Shown: positions 34,444 through 43,374 of the stretch, piece by piece
Position numbering within the stretch: position 1 is the first letter of the stretch
Layout of the letters: every line of letters starts with the position of its first letter
Origin: Paeniglutamicibacter cryotolerans
GTDB lineage: Bacteria; Actinomycetota; Actinomycetes; Actinomycetales; Micrococcaceae
Direction of reading: 5' to 3'
NCBI RefSeq assembly: GCF_014190875.1
Contig: NZ_JACHVS010000001.1
Location: 1,860,001 to 1,924,000 of the forward strand
Length of the DNA stretch: 64,000 nt
The notes under the pieces: generated by a model
What the model was told of the DNA's origin: nothing
Seen by the model: only the letters and a program-made list of their open reading frames with translations
Databases searched by the model: none
Program-made: the position numbers and the translations under genes

Positions 34444-37041
34444 GTGAGCACTTCTGATTCCCATCCCGGACCAGCCTTCGATCTGCGGGCCATCGGCGCC
34501 GGACTCGTCTTCGCCGATTCGCTGCCCGCGCTCTCCGCAGCCCTGAAGGACGGGGGAGAGGGAGCAACTGCAGTGGTGCAGGCGCCCCCGGGCACCGGCA
34601 AGACCACCGTTGTCCCACCGCTGCTGGCCAACCTGGTCGCCGGGACGGGGAACCGGGTAGTTGTCACGCAGCCGCGGCGCGTGGCGGTGCGCTCGGCAGC
34701 CCGCCGGCTGGCCCAGCTCGATTCCAGCAGGCTCGGCGGACGCGTCGGATACACGGTCCGCGGTGAAAGCAGTGCAAGCGCCCGGACGCTGGTTGAGTTC
34801 GTGACACCGGGCATCCTGCTGCGCCGGCTGCTCGCCGACCCGGAGCTGCCCGGAGTCGGAGCAGTCATCCTGGACGAGGTCCACGAACGCGGACTGGAAA
34901 CGGATCTGCTGGTGGGCATGCTGTCCGAGGTCCGCCAGCTGCGCGGGGACCTGCGCCTGATCGCCATGTCTGCAACGCTCGACGCCCCGCGCTTCGCCAC
35001 GCTGCTGGGCAACGACGCCGGCGGCCCGGCCCCGGTCATCGATTGCCCCGCTGCCCTTCACCCACTTCACGTCCGCTGGGCACCGGCGCCCGGTGCCCGG
35101 CAGGATGAACGCGGGGTCACCTTCTCCTTCCTGGACCACGTGGCGGATACGGCCGCTGCGGCACACGCCCAGGCGCTGGCCGCCAACCCGGGCTGCGATG
35201 CACTGGTGTTCGTCCCCGGGGCCCGGGAAGTATCGCTGGTGGCCTCCCGGCTACGCGCCAGGGCCGGTGCCACCACCGAGGTGCTCGAGCTCCACGGACA
35301 GGTGGAACCGAAGCTGCAAGACCGGGCAGTGTCCGGGCGGGCCCCCGGAGACAAGCCGCGGATCATCGTCTCCACCTCGCTGGCCGAATCCTCGCTGACG
35401 GTTCCCGGGGTCCGGCTGGTCATCGACGCCGGGCTCTCACGCGAACCGCGCCGTGATGCGGCACGGGGCATGTCCGGCCTGGTGACCGTTGCCTGCTCCC
35501 AGGCCTCGGCCCAACAACGGGCCGGCCGTGCAGCACGCCAGGGACCGGGCACCGTGGTGCGCTGCTACGACCAGAAGACCTATGGCGCCGCACCGGCCCA
35601 CCCGACCCCGGAAATCGCCGTCGCCGATCTGGCTTCGGCCGCACTGCTCCTCTCCTGTTGGGGGGCGCCGCGTGGCGGGGGACTGGCCCTGCCCGATGTC
35701 CCTCCGGCCGCCGCAATGGACGATGCCATGGCCGAACTCCACGACCTGGGCGCCGTCGACGGGCAGGGCCGTGCCACCGCGCTGGGCCACACGCTCTCCA
35801 CGATTCCCGCCGATCCCCCCTTGGCCCGGGCCCTGCTCGACGGAACGGGCGAGGTCGGCGCCCGCGTGGCTGCCCAGGCAGTGGCACTGGTCTCCGGCGA
35901 GGCCCGGGCCCAGGGCGCGGACCTGACCCGGCTCCTGAGTGCACTGCGCTCGGGAAGCGATCCGGCGGCACGGCGCTGGAGCCAGGAAACCGACCGCCTG
36001 CGCAGGATCGCCGAACGGCATCTCCCCGCCGCTGGCTCCCCCGCTTCCCGCGGAGACGCGCTGGGCTTCGTGGTGGCGCTGGCCTTCCCACAGCGCGTGG
36101 CCCGCAAGGTCCCCGGGGCCCAGAGTTACCTGCTGGCCTCAGGCACCCGGGCCGGGTTGCCCGCGGGAAGCCCGCTGGCCGGCCACGAATGGCTGGCCGT
36201 GGCCGAGGTGTCCCGCGCGCAGGGCCGCGATGCAGCAGGAACCGGCGCCGTCATCCGGGCCGCTGCACCCATCGAGCAGGACACGGCCGAACGCGCCGCC
36301 CGGCACCTGGCCACGGACCGGGTCGAGGCCCGCTTCGATGCAGGAAAACTCAGTGCCCGGCGCGAACGCCGGCTCGGCGCCATCGTGCTTTCCTCCACCC
36401 CGGTGCGGGCCTCGATCCCCGAGGGACGGGTAGCGGTGCGCACCGCATTGCTGCGCGACGGGCTGGACCTGCTCACCTTCTCACCGGCGGCGCAGGGCCT
36501 GCGCCGCCGCATGGGTCTAGTTCATCGGGAACTCGGGGAACCCTGGCCCGATGTCTGCGAGGCCGGGCTGCTGGCGCGGATCGATGATTGGCTGGGCCCG
36601 GAAATCGAGGCGCTCGCCGGTGGCAGGAATGCCGGGTCGCTGGAGTTGACCGATCCGCTGCGCCGGTTGCTGCCCTGGCCCGAGGCCTCGGCGCTGGGGG
36701 AACTGGTGCCCGAACGGCTCGAGGTCCCCAGCGGATCGCGGGTCCGCATCGACTACCCGGAACCGGGGGAGGAGGCCGGGCGGCCCATCGTGGCGGTGAA
36801 GCTGCAGGAGTGCTTCGGCTGGGCGCAGACCCCGCGCCTTATCAAGGGCCGGGTTCCGGTGCTTTTCCACCTGCTCTCACCGGCGGGCAGGCCGCTGGCC
36901 GTCACCGATGACCTGGCTTCGTTCTGGTCAGGTCCCTACGCGCAGGTGCGCGCGGAGATGCGTGGACGTTATCCCCGCCATCCCTGGCCCGAGGATCCGT
37001 GGACGGCGCTGGCCACGAAGAAGGTCAAGAGCAAGATGTAG
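34444..37041 (+). CDS. hrpB: HrpB-type DEAH/DExH ATP-dependent helicase
   Basis: This 865-residue superfamily-2 helicase has motif I PPGTGKTT, motif Ia TQPRRVAVRSAARRL, motif II DEVH, motif III SATLDA, and motif VI QRAGRAARQGPG. The C-terminal HrpB domain is complete, ending LQECFGWAQTPRL, HPWPEDPW. Function in bacteria is poorly defined; a role in RNA metabolism is suggested for relatives. It stands alone between a histidine kinase and a small unknown gene, and the GTG start has only a -10-like box before it. Confidence 0.94.
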   Translation: MSTSDSHPGPAFDLRAIGAGLVFADSLPALSAALKDGGEGATAVVQAPPGTGKTTVVPPLLANLVAGTGNRVVVTQPRRVAVRSAARRLAQLDSSRLGGRVGYTVRGESSASARTLVEFVTPGILLRRLLADPELPGVGAVILDEVHERGLETDLLVGMLSEVRQLRGDLRLIAMSATLDAPRFATLLGNDAGGPAPVIDCPAALHPLHVRWAPAPGARQDERGVTFSFLDHVADTAAAAHAQALAANPGCDALVFVPGAREVSLVASRLRARAGATTEVLELHGQVEPKLQDRAVSGRAPGDKPRIIVSTSLAESSLTVPGVRLVIDAGLSREPRRDAARGMSGLVTVACSQASAQQRAGRAARQGPGTVVRCYDQKTYGAAPAHPTPEIAVADLASAALLLSCWGAPRGGGLALPDVPPAAAMDDAMAELHDLGAVDGQGRATALGHTLSTIPADPPLARALLDGTGEVGARVAAQAVALVSGEARAQGADLTRLLSALRSGSDPAARRWSQETDRLRRIAERHLPAAGSPASRGDALGFVVALAFPQRVARKVPGAQSYLLASGTRAGLPAGSPLAGHEWLAVAEVSRAQGRDAAGTGAVIRAAAPIEQDTAERAARHLATDRVEARFDAGKLSARRERRLGAIVLSSTPVRASIPEGRVAVRTALLRDGLDLLTFSPAAQGLRRRMGLVHRELGEPWPDVCEAGLLARIDDWLGPEIEALAGGRNAGSLELTDPLRRLLPWPEASALGELVPERLEVPSGSRVRIDYPEPGEEAGRPIVAVKLQECFGWAQTPRLIKGRVPVLFHLLSPAGRPLAVTDDLASFWSGPYAQVRAEMRGRYPRHPWPEDPWTALATKKVKSKM

Positions 37042-37065
37042 TGCCCGCGTCGTGCCGGGCGGGGG

Positions 37066-37410
37066 CTATTGCCAGGAAACGTCGGCCTCGTCCAGGGCGA
37101 TGGGCGCCGGGGTCCGTTCCACGTGCGCGCGGACGGTGAGCCCGTCGGGGGATACCCACCCCTGGGTACCGGCGTATTCGAGCATGCCCTCGAAAGCCCG
37201 CTCCCAATCGTCGCCGAGCCCGGCTCCGGCTGCCCGCAGCACGCCGACCTGCAGCCACGCGTGGTCGCCCTCGAGCAGGCCCCACCCGGCGGCGCCGAGC
37301 ATCGCCTGGAGATGGACGTCGTCCACGGCATGGGCCCGGACCGCCAGTTCACCGAAGTTGGTCAGGTCCCGGAGCGCGGCCGGCTGCTTGGCATTGATCT
37401 CCACGTACAT
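37066..37410 (-). CDS. Hypothetical protein, 114 residues
   Basis: I do not recognise a family. The protein is soluble, acidic and compact, with no signal or membrane segment; it begins MYVEINAKQPAALRDL and has a WLQVGVL core strand and a DDWERAFEGMLEYAGTQGW segment. The ATG at 37410 is preceded closely by GGAG and by TAGCGT 8 nt upstream. It is convergent with hrpB (24-nt gap). Base composition is fully coding-like. Confidence 0.7.
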   Translation of the reverse strand: MYVEINAKQPAALRDLTNFGELAVRAHAVDDVHLQAMLGAAGWGLLEGDHAWLQVGVLRAAGAGLGDDWERAFEGMLEYAGTQGWVSPDGLTVRAHVERTPAPIALDEADVSWQ

Positions 37411-37548
37411 ACTCCGTGACGCTAGCCGAACTGGAGCCTGGTCGGCAAGGACATGACAGCCCTGCCCGACGCGCACACAGCGGCGGCCTGCCGCGGGCAC
37501 AGCTGTGGCATAACAACCGGCCGATCGCCGTTCAAGGGGAGCCTTCCG

Positions 37549-38300
37549 ATGCCGCATCCACTGACCGGGCAGCAAACGGATACCGACGCATCCACCTGCC
37601 GTGGCCGCCGGCTTCCCCGGCCCGAGGAGGATCTCGAAGACCGGGGCCCGGGGTTCGACGTGCAGACCCTATTGCAGCGGCGCAACATGCTCAAGGCCTT
37701 CGGCTCCGGGGCCCTGGCCTTCACGGGCTGGCCGCCTGCAGTGCCCAAACGCCGCGCGCAGCGCCGGGTTCCTCCACGGGGGCGGCAGGTACCGGTGCCG
37801 GGGAGATCCCCCACGAGACGGCCAGGCCGTACCCGGGAGACGGATCGAACGGACCCGACGTGCTGGAACAAAGCGGCATCGTGCGCAGCGACATCCGCTC
37901 CAGCTTCGGGAAATCCACGGGCACGGTCGAGGGCGTCCCGTTGACGCTCAAGTTGAGAATCAACGACCTGGCCAACGACGGGGCACCCTTTGCCGGTGTA
38001 CCGGTCTACGTCTGGCAATGCGACCGGGCCGGCGACTACTCGATGTACTCCACGGCAGCCGCGGACCAGAATTACCTGCGCGGGGTCCAGATTGCCGATG
38101 CCAACGGCAAGGTCAGCTTCAGCAGCATTTTCCCGGCTTGCTATCCGGGCCGCTGGCCGCACATCCATTTCGAGATCTACCCGGACCAGGCCTCGCTCTG
38201 CGAGCATGCGAGGGCGATAGGCACTTCGCCGTTGTCGCTCCTGGCCATCGACACGGTCTTCGGCGGCGGCGCACCCGGTGGATCCAGCAGGACACTCTAA
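37549..38300 (+). pseudogene. Frameshifted intradiol dioxygenase-like lipoprotein
   Basis: Two frames together give a typical actinobacterial secreted protocatechuate-3,4-dioxygenase-like protein. The first frame (ATG 37549, GGGGA site) has a twin-Arg-like QRRNMLKAFGSGALAF signal. The second frame picks up at 37728 with LAACSAQTP, completing a lipobox LAAC, then PYPGDGSNG and iron-site motifs with Tyr in GDYSMYS and CYPGRWPHIHFE (Tyr, His, His). A -1 shift near 37726-37730 is needed to join them, so one base is missing. It is either a recent frameshift mutation, a sequencing error, or less likely programmed slippage. Confidence 0.8.
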
Positions 38301-38344
38301 CCTCAGCACACCAGCGAGCGCCCGGCGTACGCCGGATAGGTGGC

Positions 38345-39316
38345 TCAGAGGCGATGCGGGGCACCTCGCCGTGCCGTCTTGGACCGGTACATATCCTTGT
38401 CCGCGTTGTTGAGCAGGGCGTTGGCCAATTCTTGGTGATCGGCCGGACCTGCGTCCGCCGACACCAGGGTTTCGGCCCGTCCCACGGAGATGCTCAGCCG
38501 CAGTTCGGTCCCGCCCAGGATGATCTCTGAGGCCACGCTGTCCCGGACCCTCCCGGCTACCGAGCCGAGCTCCTCCGGATGCTCGAATCCGGGGATCAAG
38601 ACCACGAACTCGTCGCCACTGATACGAGCCACGGTGTCCTCGCTGCGCACCGCCGCGACGAGCCGGTGCGCGATGTGTTGCAGGACCTGGTCGCCCGCGG
38701 CATGGCCCAGGGTGTCGTTCACCTGCTTGAAGTCATCGACGTCGCAGAATAACAGGCCCACTCGGGTGTGCTGCCCGCCGGCATGTGCCAATGCGGCGCG
38801 CAGGCTCTCCTGCAGGTGCAGCCGGTTGGGCAGGCCCGTCAACGGGTCATGCAGTGAGCGGTGGCGTGCTTCATCCAGCAGTAGGGTGCGCTCCGCTTCG
38901 GCATCTTCAAGCCGTCGGTGGGCGGTGGCCAGCTCGCGCTCATAGCGTCGACGTTCCGGAGCGGAAAAGAAGACCATCAGGTCTCGGGTGACCGTACCGT
39001 GCAGCGTCCGGGTGACCGAGAGCAGCACCGGCAAGCGCGACCCGTCGGGGCCCAACAACTGCAGCGAGAGTTCGGCCAGGTGGCCATCGCGATCCAGTTT
39101 TGGTTCGGCATGCGTACGGTACATGAGCCGGTCGCTGACGGGCAGGATATCCAGCAGGCGTGAGCCTTCCAGTGTCCCGGGTTGGAACCCGGTCCAGTCG
39201 CACATCGTGGCATTGGCAACGAGGATGGTTCCCTGCATGCTTGCCACGATGTAGCCTACGGGTGCCTGATGGAAGAGCTGAGCGTAGTCCACGCCATCGA
39301 CGGCGCCCTGGCTCAT
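38345..39316 (-). CDS. PAS-GGDEF diguanylate cyclase
   Basis: This 323-residue cytoplasmic protein makes cyclic di-GMP. It has an N-terminal PAS domain (FHQAPVGYIVASMQGTILVANATMCDWTG, about residues 14-125), a short coiled linker (RRRYERELATAHRRLEDAEAERTL), and a GGDEF domain (about 150-315). The active site reads SGDEF, an accepted variant, and the inhibitory I-site RSED lies five residues before it, so product feedback is expected. There is no EAL domain. Its ATG overlaps the stop of the RsbQ-like gene, so the two proteins are made together and the PAS domain is the likely partner of that hydrolase. Confidence 0.93.
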   Translation of the reverse strand: MSQGAVDGVDYAQLFHQAPVGYIVASMQGTILVANATMCDWTGFQPGTLEGSRLLDILPVSDRLMYRTHAEPKLDRDGHLAELSLQLLGPDGSRLPVLLSVTRTLHGTVTRDLMVFFSAPERRRYERELATAHRRLEDAEAERTLLLDEARHRSLHDPLTGLPNRLHLQESLRAALAHAGGQHTRVGLLFCDVDDFKQVNDTLGHAAGDQVLQHIAHRLVAAVRSEDTVARISGDEFVVLIPGFEHPEELGSVAGRVRDSVASEIILGGTELRLSISVGRAETLVSADAGPADHQELANALLNNADKDMYRSKTARRGAPHRL

Positions 39317-40158
39317 GTCTGCTTCAGGTAGCTGAGGATCGCCGCGACGGTTTCTTCCGGCGCACTGCTTTGGGGGAAGTGCCCGGTGGCCTCGAGCCTG
39401 ACCAGGGTGCTGGCACGGAGGTGCTCATGCAGGTACGTTCCCACCTGCTCCGGGGTGACGATGTCGTCGGTGCTCTGCAGGATCAATGCCGGGATCCTGA
39501 CCTCGGGCAGCAAGTGCCGGACATCGGAGAGGAAGGCCACCCGGGCGAAATCGCGGGCAACACGGGGACTGATCCGGCCGAAGCTGCCCTGGATCTCATG
39601 ATCAAGCTCGGGCGCATCCGGTGTGTTCATGTAGACCGGTGCCATTGATTCGGCCCACACCAGATAATTGGCGTCGAGGGATTCGAAGACCTCGGCGATG
39701 TCCTGCCGGGTGAACCCTCCCACATAGCCGTCCTCGGGGTAGTCGAGGTAGCTCGGAGAGGCAGTGAGCAGGATGAGGCGCCCCCAGCGGCGGCTGTGGT
39801 CCTTGGCTGCGGCGCTGATGGCCATCATGGCTCCCACGCTGTGGCCGATGAGGGTGGCATCCACCAGGTCGAGCTCCGCGCAGAGCTCCATCAGGTCATC
39901 GACGTAGGCGTCAAGCAGGCAATAGGTGGCCGAATCGTAGGCGGACTGATCCGAACCGCCGGAGCCCACATGGTCGAACAAGATGACCCGGTAATGGTCG
40001 ATGAGCGAGGGGAGGATCTTGTTCCACATGCTCTGATCGGTGCCGAATCCGTGCGCGAACACCAGCACCGGACCATCTGTCGGCCCGAAAACCTGAACGT
40101 TGTTTCGAGCGTAGACATCTTTTTGCGCTGTTGTCCCAGGCGCAGTCGGCGAACCCAT
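39313..40158 (-). CDS. rsbQ: RsbQ-like alpha/beta hydrolase sensor
   Basis: This 281-residue protein matches the RsbQ/KAI2/D14 class. It begins RNNVQVFGPTDGP and has HGFGTDQSMWN, the VILFDHVGSGGSD strand-loop, nucleophile GHSVGAM (Ser about 107), the SPSYLDYPEDGYVGGF lid region, acid in LQSTDDIVTPEQVG and base in ATGHFPQ. In Bacillus, RsbQ activates the PAS-containing phosphatase RsbP. Here the overlapping downstream gene is a PAS-GGDEF protein instead. The start at 40158 lies in a 13-bp tandem duplication. Confidence 0.9.
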   Translation of the reverse strand: MGSPTAPGTTAQKDVYARNNVQVFGPTDGPVLVFAHGFGTDQSMWNKILPSLIDHYRVILFDHVGSGGSDQSAYDSATYCLLDAYVDDLMELCAELDLVDATLIGHSVGAMMAISAAAKDHSRRWGRLILLTASPSYLDYPEDGYVGGFTRQDIAEVFESLDANYLVWAESMAPVYMNTPDAPELDHEIQGSFGRISPRVARDFARVAFLSDVRHLLPEVRIPALILQSTDDIVTPEQVGTYLHEHLRASTLVRLEATGHFPQSSAPEETVAAILSYLKQT

Positions 40159-40177
40159 TCTTTTTACCCATTCTTTT
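40153..40177. repeat. 13-bp-period tandem duplication at the rsbQ start
   Basis: ACCCATTCTTTT occurs at 40153-40164 and again at 40166-40177. On the minus strand this doubles the ATGGGT start context; only the second ATG is in frame with the hydrolase. Confidence 0.75.
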
Positions 40178-40417
40178 CAACTCAAGCAGTTGCGGGCCCG
40201 GGATGCACCTGGACTTCCGCACGATGGTCGGTGCCGCACCAGGCAGAATCCGCCCAAGCGATCTGCTGCTGGTTTCCAGCGACTACATCAGCCGTACCGG
40301 GTCCTGACAAGGAGCCCGTTCGGTTGATGGCTCCATCCTAGCCGTCAATGGGCTTCTTCTGGTGGGCCTGGAGTGGGTGCTGAGGGTGCCGAGGGTCGGC
40401 TGCTGAACCGCGAACAG

Positions 40418-40720
40418 TCAGCAGTCGGGTAGTGAGCACATGCAGTGCACCTCGAACATGGGCATCCACGCAGCCACGCCGCCGTACCCGGTGGACAGGA
40501 GATGCTGCTGGTCGACCATGAACACCGGCAGCTCGGGGCAGAAACAGCTGTTGTAGGCAGTGGGGTAGACAAACTATCCGACGAGTTCGTAGGCAGGAAG
40601 TGCATGCGGATCGTGGGCGTTGTGGGCGCTTGGATGCAGTTCGTACTCGACCAGGTAGTGGCTGGCCACTGCGTAATCGTGATCGGCGTTGATGTCCGTG
40701 GGAAACAAGATGGCTTCCAT
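40418..40720 (-). pseudogene. Small gene with an in-frame amber codon
   Basis: A frame begins at ATG 40720, 7 nt after GGAAAGGA, and encodes 48 residues starting MEAILFPTDINADHDYAVAS, then meets TAG at 40574-40576. The same frame continues without interruption for 51 more residues to TGA at 40418-40420, ending in the Cys-rich FEVHCMCSLPDC. Both halves have strongly G/C-biased third positions, so both look as if they were coding. I do not recognise the protein, which is rich in His, Tyr and late Cys. Either a nonsense mutation has split it, or the 48-residue product is functional, or TAG is read through. Confidence 0.55.
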
Positions 40721-41142
40721 GGTCCAGTCCTTTCCAAAGGGATGCCAGCGGTCCGAGCCACTGCGGGAGCCCGAACCGCCGGCAACACGCCAGCAAGCGA
40801 TATTGGCAAGGCCAGCCTAATGTGAATATGTTGTCGAGTCTGCACGTATTGATTGTCGACCGCATCGGGCTGCAGTCATCGGCGGGGCTGCGCCCCTGGT
40901 TCGGGGCCACGTGGTTGGATGAGGTCAAGGGGTCGGTGCTGCACCGGAATGTCGCCGGGCGTTCCGCTGGGGCGGAGGGAAACAAGATGGTTCTCATTCG
41001 ATCTTCTGCGTCCAAGCCCGCAGTCGGCCCAAGGAATCAGTGGAGGGCCAGAACGATGACCAAGTGTCCCTGCTGACGCTGACGGCTAGACGGCGCCTTG
41101 CCCTGCTCCGCTACTTCCCGAACCCCTGAAAGGGAAATCCTG
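40721..41142. other. Intergenic stretch before the secreted nuclease
   Basis: No gene is recognised in these 422 bases. The nuclease promoter should be at the right end, but I see no convincing box pair. Confidence 0.4.
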
Positions 41143-42090
41143 ATGAAGCTCCGCTTTGCCTCCATCCTCTCCGCCCTCGCCCTAGCCGGAGCCGTGGTGC
41201 TGGTGCCGGGAACCGGGCCGGTTCCGCAAACGACGAGTGCACCATTGCTCACCGCACCATCCGCCGTTGCCGCCACCGGAAGTGCGAGGATCGCGCCCGG
41301 TCCCCGGCTTGCCGGCCCGCGTGCCCTTTCCCTGCTCGAGGCCCTGCCGGTCAAGGGCAAGGCCGCGGCCACCGGGTACAACCGCAACGCCAAATTCGGC
41401 AACGGGTGGAAGGACTTCAATGGCAATAAGTGCGATGAACGACAGGATTCCCTGAAGCGGGACATGTCGAAGGTCAAGTACAAGGACAAGAAAAAATGCC
41501 AGGTGGCCTCCGGGCGCCTGCACGATGCCTACACCGGCAAGGTGTTGAACTGGAAGGTCAACAGTGGACTGGTCGACATTGACCATGTCGTCGCCTTGAA
41601 AAATGTCTGGATCTCCGGCGGGCAGAAACTCTCGCAGACCCAGCGGTTGGCCGTGGCCAACGATCCGTTGAACCTGATGGCGTCCGCGGCCTCGGCCAAC
41701 CGCTCCAAAGGTGATAAGAATGCCGCCGAATGGCTGCCGAAAAACAAGTCATTCCGTTGCCAGTACGTCTCTACCCAGATCAGCGTCAAAAAGAAATACG
41801 CACTCTCGGTGACCTCCGCCGAGAAGGCCGCCATGAAGCGGGTGCTGCGTAGCTGCTCCACGCAAAAGGCCGCCAAGGTCACGGCCATCAAACCGGCCGG
41901 CGGCACCGGAATTCTCAAGCCGACTGCACCGGCCAAGCCCGGAGCGGCCACGACGGTGAAGAAGAAGGTCTCGCCCGGGGCCTTCTGTGCCCAGTCCGAG
42001 AAGGGCAAGAAGGGCCTCGGCAAGAAGAATGGAAAGCTGTACATCTGCAAGGCCAGTACGAAGGAAGCCCGGTTGCGCTGGCGGCGATAG
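41143..42090 (+). CDS. Secreted DUF1524-type HNH nuclease with Excalibur domain
   Basis: This 315-residue protein has a Sec signal (RFASILSALALAGAVVLVPG). The central HNH-like DUF1524 domain shows VDIDHVVALKNVW (Asp-His about 147-148), VANDPLNLMA and RSKGDKNAAEWLP, the metal-dependent nuclease core. The C-terminus (about residues 278-315) is an Excalibur calcium-binding module, GAFCAQSEKGKKGLGKKNG then LYICK. It is probably an extracellular DNase or RNase used in nutrition or competition. The ATG at 41143 follows AAGGGAAA. It is monocistronic and has no immunity-like neighbour. Confidence 0.9.
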   Translation: MKLRFASILSALALAGAVVLVPGTGPVPQTTSAPLLTAPSAVAATGSARIAPGPRLAGPRALSLLEALPVKGKAAATGYNRNAKFGNGWKDFNGNKCDERQDSLKRDMSKVKYKDKKKCQVASGRLHDAYTGKVLNWKVNSGLVDIDHVVALKNVWISGGQKLSQTQRLAVANDPLNLMASAASANRSKGDKNAAEWLPKNKSFRCQYVSTQISVKKKYALSVTSAEKAAMKRVLRSCSTQKAAKVTAIKPAGGTGILKPTAPAKPGAATTVKKKVSPGAFCAQSEKGKKGLGKKNGKLYICKASTKEARLRWRR

Positions 42091-42155
42091 CCCCGGCGAT
42101 AGGCCGGTCCATCCCCGCCCCACGGTGAGGCAACGCCGAAGGATGGGGGCGACGA

Positions 42156-43337
42156 TCAGGGCTTCGGTGGCTGGAAGAGGGTGCCTAGGATGATGCTTCC
42201 GTGGAAGGTGCGCGTGGCAACGACGATCCAGGCGGCGACCAAGAATGCATAGCCCGCGACGGCCATCCATTCGAAGGCCGCCAGATGCGTGTGGATAGCG
42301 AGCCCGGTCAGGCCGGTGACGCAGGTTCCGACCGGAAAGGTGAAGGACCACCAAGTCAGCGAGAAGGGCAGTCCCCGGCGTGCCGTGCGCAGGGTGATGG
42401 CCGCGGCCAGGGTTGCCCATAGGAGCGCGAATCCGAGCACTGGTACGCCGTAGAGGACGCCGAAGGCCTCCATGGCGCCGGCCAGCGGTTCGGGTGCGGC
42501 CAGGTGTGCGTTCCCGCCCAGAAGGTTTGCGGCGGTGATGGATTGGCCCAGGGGGCCAAGCACGATCCACAGGGTGGGGACTGTGGCGGCGGCGCCGATC
42601 TTGTGTAGCGCCAACCGGTTCCAGATCAGGGGGATGATCACCAACGACGCCAGCAGGCTCAGCCCGAACATCGCATAGCAGGCCAGTAGCATGCTTAGCC
42701 GGGCCTGCCCCGCGGGGAGGTAGGGCAGCAGCAGCGCCCCGGTGGAGGCCGAGACCATGGGCGGTACCACCGGCATCAGCCAACCACCGAAGGCGCTGCC
42801 GACGTCCACTTGGTGCCGGGTGAACTGCAGATAGGGGATGGCGATGGCGGTCACCAGGCCCAGCAGGGTGCCCGTGCTCCACAGCACCATGTCGATGTCC
42901 AGGGCCAGCTGTTCGCCCAGGACGTCCTTGCCCAGCAGCAGGGTTCCGGCGCCCACGGTGAGCATGGCCATGGGCGGTGCGCCGTAGAAGTGTGCCATCA
43001 CCGGATGGCGGTGGTGGCCCATGGCGGTGGCACGGTGGCGGATCCAATGCCACGCGGTGGCCGCAATCAACCCGGCCAGCAACATGGACGCCAGCATCCA
43101 GAGGATCGTGGCCGCTATGCGCAGTCCGGGGAATTGCACCGGCAGTGTTGCAGCGGCTGTCGCGAGGATTCCGGTGCCCATCACCGAAGCGAACCAGTTG
43201 GGTGTGAGATGGGAAAACAGCTCCGAGGGTCGTTCCAGATTCTGGAGAAAAGCTCGGTTACCCCTGCTTCGTTCCTGGGTCAGCTGTTGGTCAGTGATAT
43301 GGGGCGCGTCAGCGGTCAAAGTTTCCATAGTTCTCAT
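42156..43337 (-). CDS. TDT-family (TehA/SLAC1-like) transporter
   Basis: This 393-residue membrane protein has about ten helices and belongs to the tellurite-resistance/dicarboxylate transporter family, which includes TehA and fungal sulfite exporters. Starting marks are FSHLTPNWFASVMGTGILATAA and PVMAHFYGAPPMA. It is divergent from a LysR gene with a repeat-rich operator between them, a pairing seen often in actinobacteria. The likely substrate is a small anion such as sulfite or a dicarboxylate; the sequence alone does not decide. MRTMETL and METL starts are both possible. Confidence 0.9.
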   Translation of the reverse strand: MRTMETLTADAPHITDQQLTQERSRGNRAFLQNLERPSELFSHLTPNWFASVMGTGILATAAATLPVQFPGLRIAATILWMLASMLLAGLIAATAWHWIRHRATAMGHHRHPVMAHFYGAPPMAMLTVGAGTLLLGKDVLGEQLALDIDMVLWSTGTLLGLVTAIAIPYLQFTRHQVDVGSAFGGWLMPVVPPMVSASTGALLLPYLPAGQARLSMLLACYAMFGLSLLASLVIIPLIWNRLALHKIGAAATVPTLWIVLGPLGQSITAANLLGGNAHLAAPEPLAGAMEAFGVLYGVPVLGFALLWATLAAAITLRTARRGLPFSLTWWSFTFPVGTCVTGLTGLAIHTHLAAFEWMAVAGYAFLVAAWIVVATRTFHGSIILGTLFQPPKP

Positions 43338-43374
43338 TTTCCGACGGTGGGGCGTGACACAGTAGGTGGCATAA

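Noticed and set aside
40574..40576. TAG as a pyrrolysine codon
   Set aside because: No pylT, pylS or other Pyl machinery is visible and it would be very unusual in this type of actinobacterium; nonsense mutation is simpler.
40345..40845. Larger minus-strand open frame of about 166 codons around the small amber-split gene
   Set aside because: Its translation is Ser/Thr/Pro/Arg-rich in a poor frame, while the alternative frame has a strong ribosome site and coding-type third positions.
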